Assembly: GCA_964579725.1 (NCBI GenBank)
Contig: CAZOHG010000114.1
Location: 1 to 6,292, forward strand
Direction: 5' to 3'
Source of the DNA: CAZOHG01 sp964579725
Lineage (GTDB): Bacteria; Zhuqueibacterota; JdFR-76; BMS3Abin05
Length of the DNA stretch: 6,292 nucleotides
Shown: positions 5,654-6,292 of the stretch, one piece after another
Layout: each line of letters begins with the position of its first letter
Position numbering within the stretch: position 1 is the stretch's first letter
Notes under the pieces: model-generated
What the model was told of the DNA's origin: nothing
The model's input: only the letters and a program-made list of their open reading frames with translations
Databases searched by the model: none
Position numbers and translations under genes: made by a program

Positions 5654-5676
5654 ACTAATCAGAAGGAGGATTTCCC

Positions 5677-6292
5677 ATGATTTATCCCAATGAAGGCTAC
5701 CAATACCCGCTGATTATTAAAAATTTACTCACCCGTCCCAAACGCGTCAACCCCGATCAGGAAATTATTTACCGGGATCAGTTTAAGTACACCTACCAGG
5801 ATTTTTTCGGTCGGGTGGGAAGTTTGGCCAACCTGTTGAGCGACCTGGGGGTGGGCAAAGGAGACGTTGTGGCGTTCATGGATTGGGACAGTCACCGTTA
5901 CCTGGAAGCCTATTTTGCCGTTCCCATGATGGGTGCTGTGCTTCACACCATTAATATCCGCCTGTCACCGGAGCAGATGTTGTACACCATTAACCACGCT
6001 GAGGACAAGGTGCTGTTTGTCCACAAGGATTTCTTGCCGCTTGTGGAGAAAATCGCCCGTCAGTTTGAAACTGTGAAAAAAATCGTCCTGATTGGTGACG
6101 GGGCCCCGAATGTGCAAACTGGTTTGGATACCGTGGGTGAGTACGAGTCGATGATTACCACCTACAACGATTTGTACGATTTCCCCGATTTGGATGAAAA
6201 TACCGTCGCCACAGCTTTTTACACCACAGGCACTACCGGAAATCCCAAGGGGGTGTTTTTTTCACATCGCCAATTGGTACTGCACACGCTTA
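5677..6292 (+). CDS. AMP-forming fatty-acyl-CoA synthetase, N-terminal part
   Basis: The gene is cut by the window edge after 205 codons; complete family members have about 540 residues. It activates a fatty acid with ATP to an acyl-adenylate and then to the CoA thioester, in the cytoplasm. The diagnostic phosphate-binding motif FYTTGTTGNPKGV lies at 181-193. Upstream, TYQDFFGRVGSLANLLSDLG (39-58), VLHTINIRL (88-96) and INHAEDKVLFV (105-115) are the conserved blocks of medium- and long-chain fatty-acid ligases such as AlkK-type enzymes. No signal peptide is seen. The start is well supported by AAGGAGG (5663-5669), 7 bases before ATG, and by a near-consensus promoter at 5458. Chain-length preference cannot be judged because the binding pocket is mostly beyond the window. 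It likely serves fatty-acid degradation or uptake. Confidence 0.92.
   Translation, partial: MIYPNEGYQYPLIIKNLLTRPKRVNPDQEIIYRDQFKYTYQDFFGRVGSLANLLSDLGVGKGDVVAFMDWDSHRYLEAYFAVPMMGAVLHTINIRLSPEQMLYTINHAEDKVLFVHKDFLPLVEKIARQFETVKKIVLIGDGAPNVQTGLDTVGEYESMITTYNDLYDFPDLDENTVATAFYTTGTTGNPKGVFFSHRQLVLHTL

Larger units (their letters stand above)
5142..5676. other. Divergent intergenic region, no protein gene seen
   Basis: This 535-base region separates the minus-strand hydrolase from the plus-strand acyl-CoA synthetase. The short reading frames here (for example 5236-5430 plus, and 5311-5639 minus) have no ribosome-binding site and no protein-like composition. The region holds a small dyad AAAGGG/CCCTTT (5181-5198), a possible folded element (5208-5265), an A-rich tract (5325-5390), an orphan terminator-like hairpin, a strong promoter and a hairpin-bearing leader, listed separately. 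No clear promoter for the hydrolase gene was found on the minus strand. Confidence 0.6.

Overview
The window holds six genes. Five are complete and one runs off the right edge. They lie in three transcription blocks separated by repeat-rich or AT-rich non-coding DNA. There is no rRNA, tRNA, CRISPR array or transposase gene. The organism is probably a Gram-negative bacterium of the FCB group, most likely from a lineage such as Calditrichota, KSB1 or Ignavibacteria. The main reason is a secreted enzyme ending in a FlgD-like / type IX secretion (Por) sorting domain with the classic NYPNPFNP motif and a terminal lysine. The presence of a TonB-domain protein fits. The best promoter here (TTGACA-17-TAAAAT) and the strong Shine-Dalgarno sites look like the general bacterial type, not the -33/-7 type of Bacteroidetes, which argues for a deeper FCB lineage. 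This placement is an inference.

Positions 1-703 contain no credible gene. They hold two compact palindromic repeat blocks (19-170 and 245-330) of the kind dispersed between genes in such genomes, then a leader region with two candidate promoters. Positions 704-2786 (+) form a tight operon: an ECF sigma factor, an anti-sigma factor that overlaps it by ATGA, and an exported protein with a C-terminal TonB domain whose ribosome-binding site overlaps the previous stop codon. This reads as an envelope-signalling unit: the membrane anti-sigma factor holds the sigma factor, and the exported TonB-domain protein is the probable periplasmic partner or effector. A possible ECF-type promoter just upstream would allow autoregulation.

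A strong hairpin at 2792-2830 separates this operon from a convergent minus-strand gene (2835-3329) for a small ferritin/rubrerythrin-like four-helix protein. It has its own candidate promoter. Next on the minus strand (3567-5141) is a secreted Ntn-hydrolase of the acyl-CoA:6-aminopenicillanate acyltransferase (peptidase C45) type with a C-terminal sorting domain.

Positions 5142-5676 are a 535-base divergent intergenic region. It contains an orphan terminator-like hairpin, an excellent sigma-70 promoter and a leader of about 180 nt with hairpins. The promoter serves the last gene (5677 onwards, +), the N-terminal 205 residues of an AMP-forming fatty-acyl-CoA synthetase. No clearly new multi-gene system is visible. 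The most interesting points are the non-classical TonB protein in the sigma operon, the candidate autoregulatory promoter, the sorted Ntn-hydrolase, the ferritin-like protein with an apparently incomplete metal site, and the orphan terminator in the divergent region.
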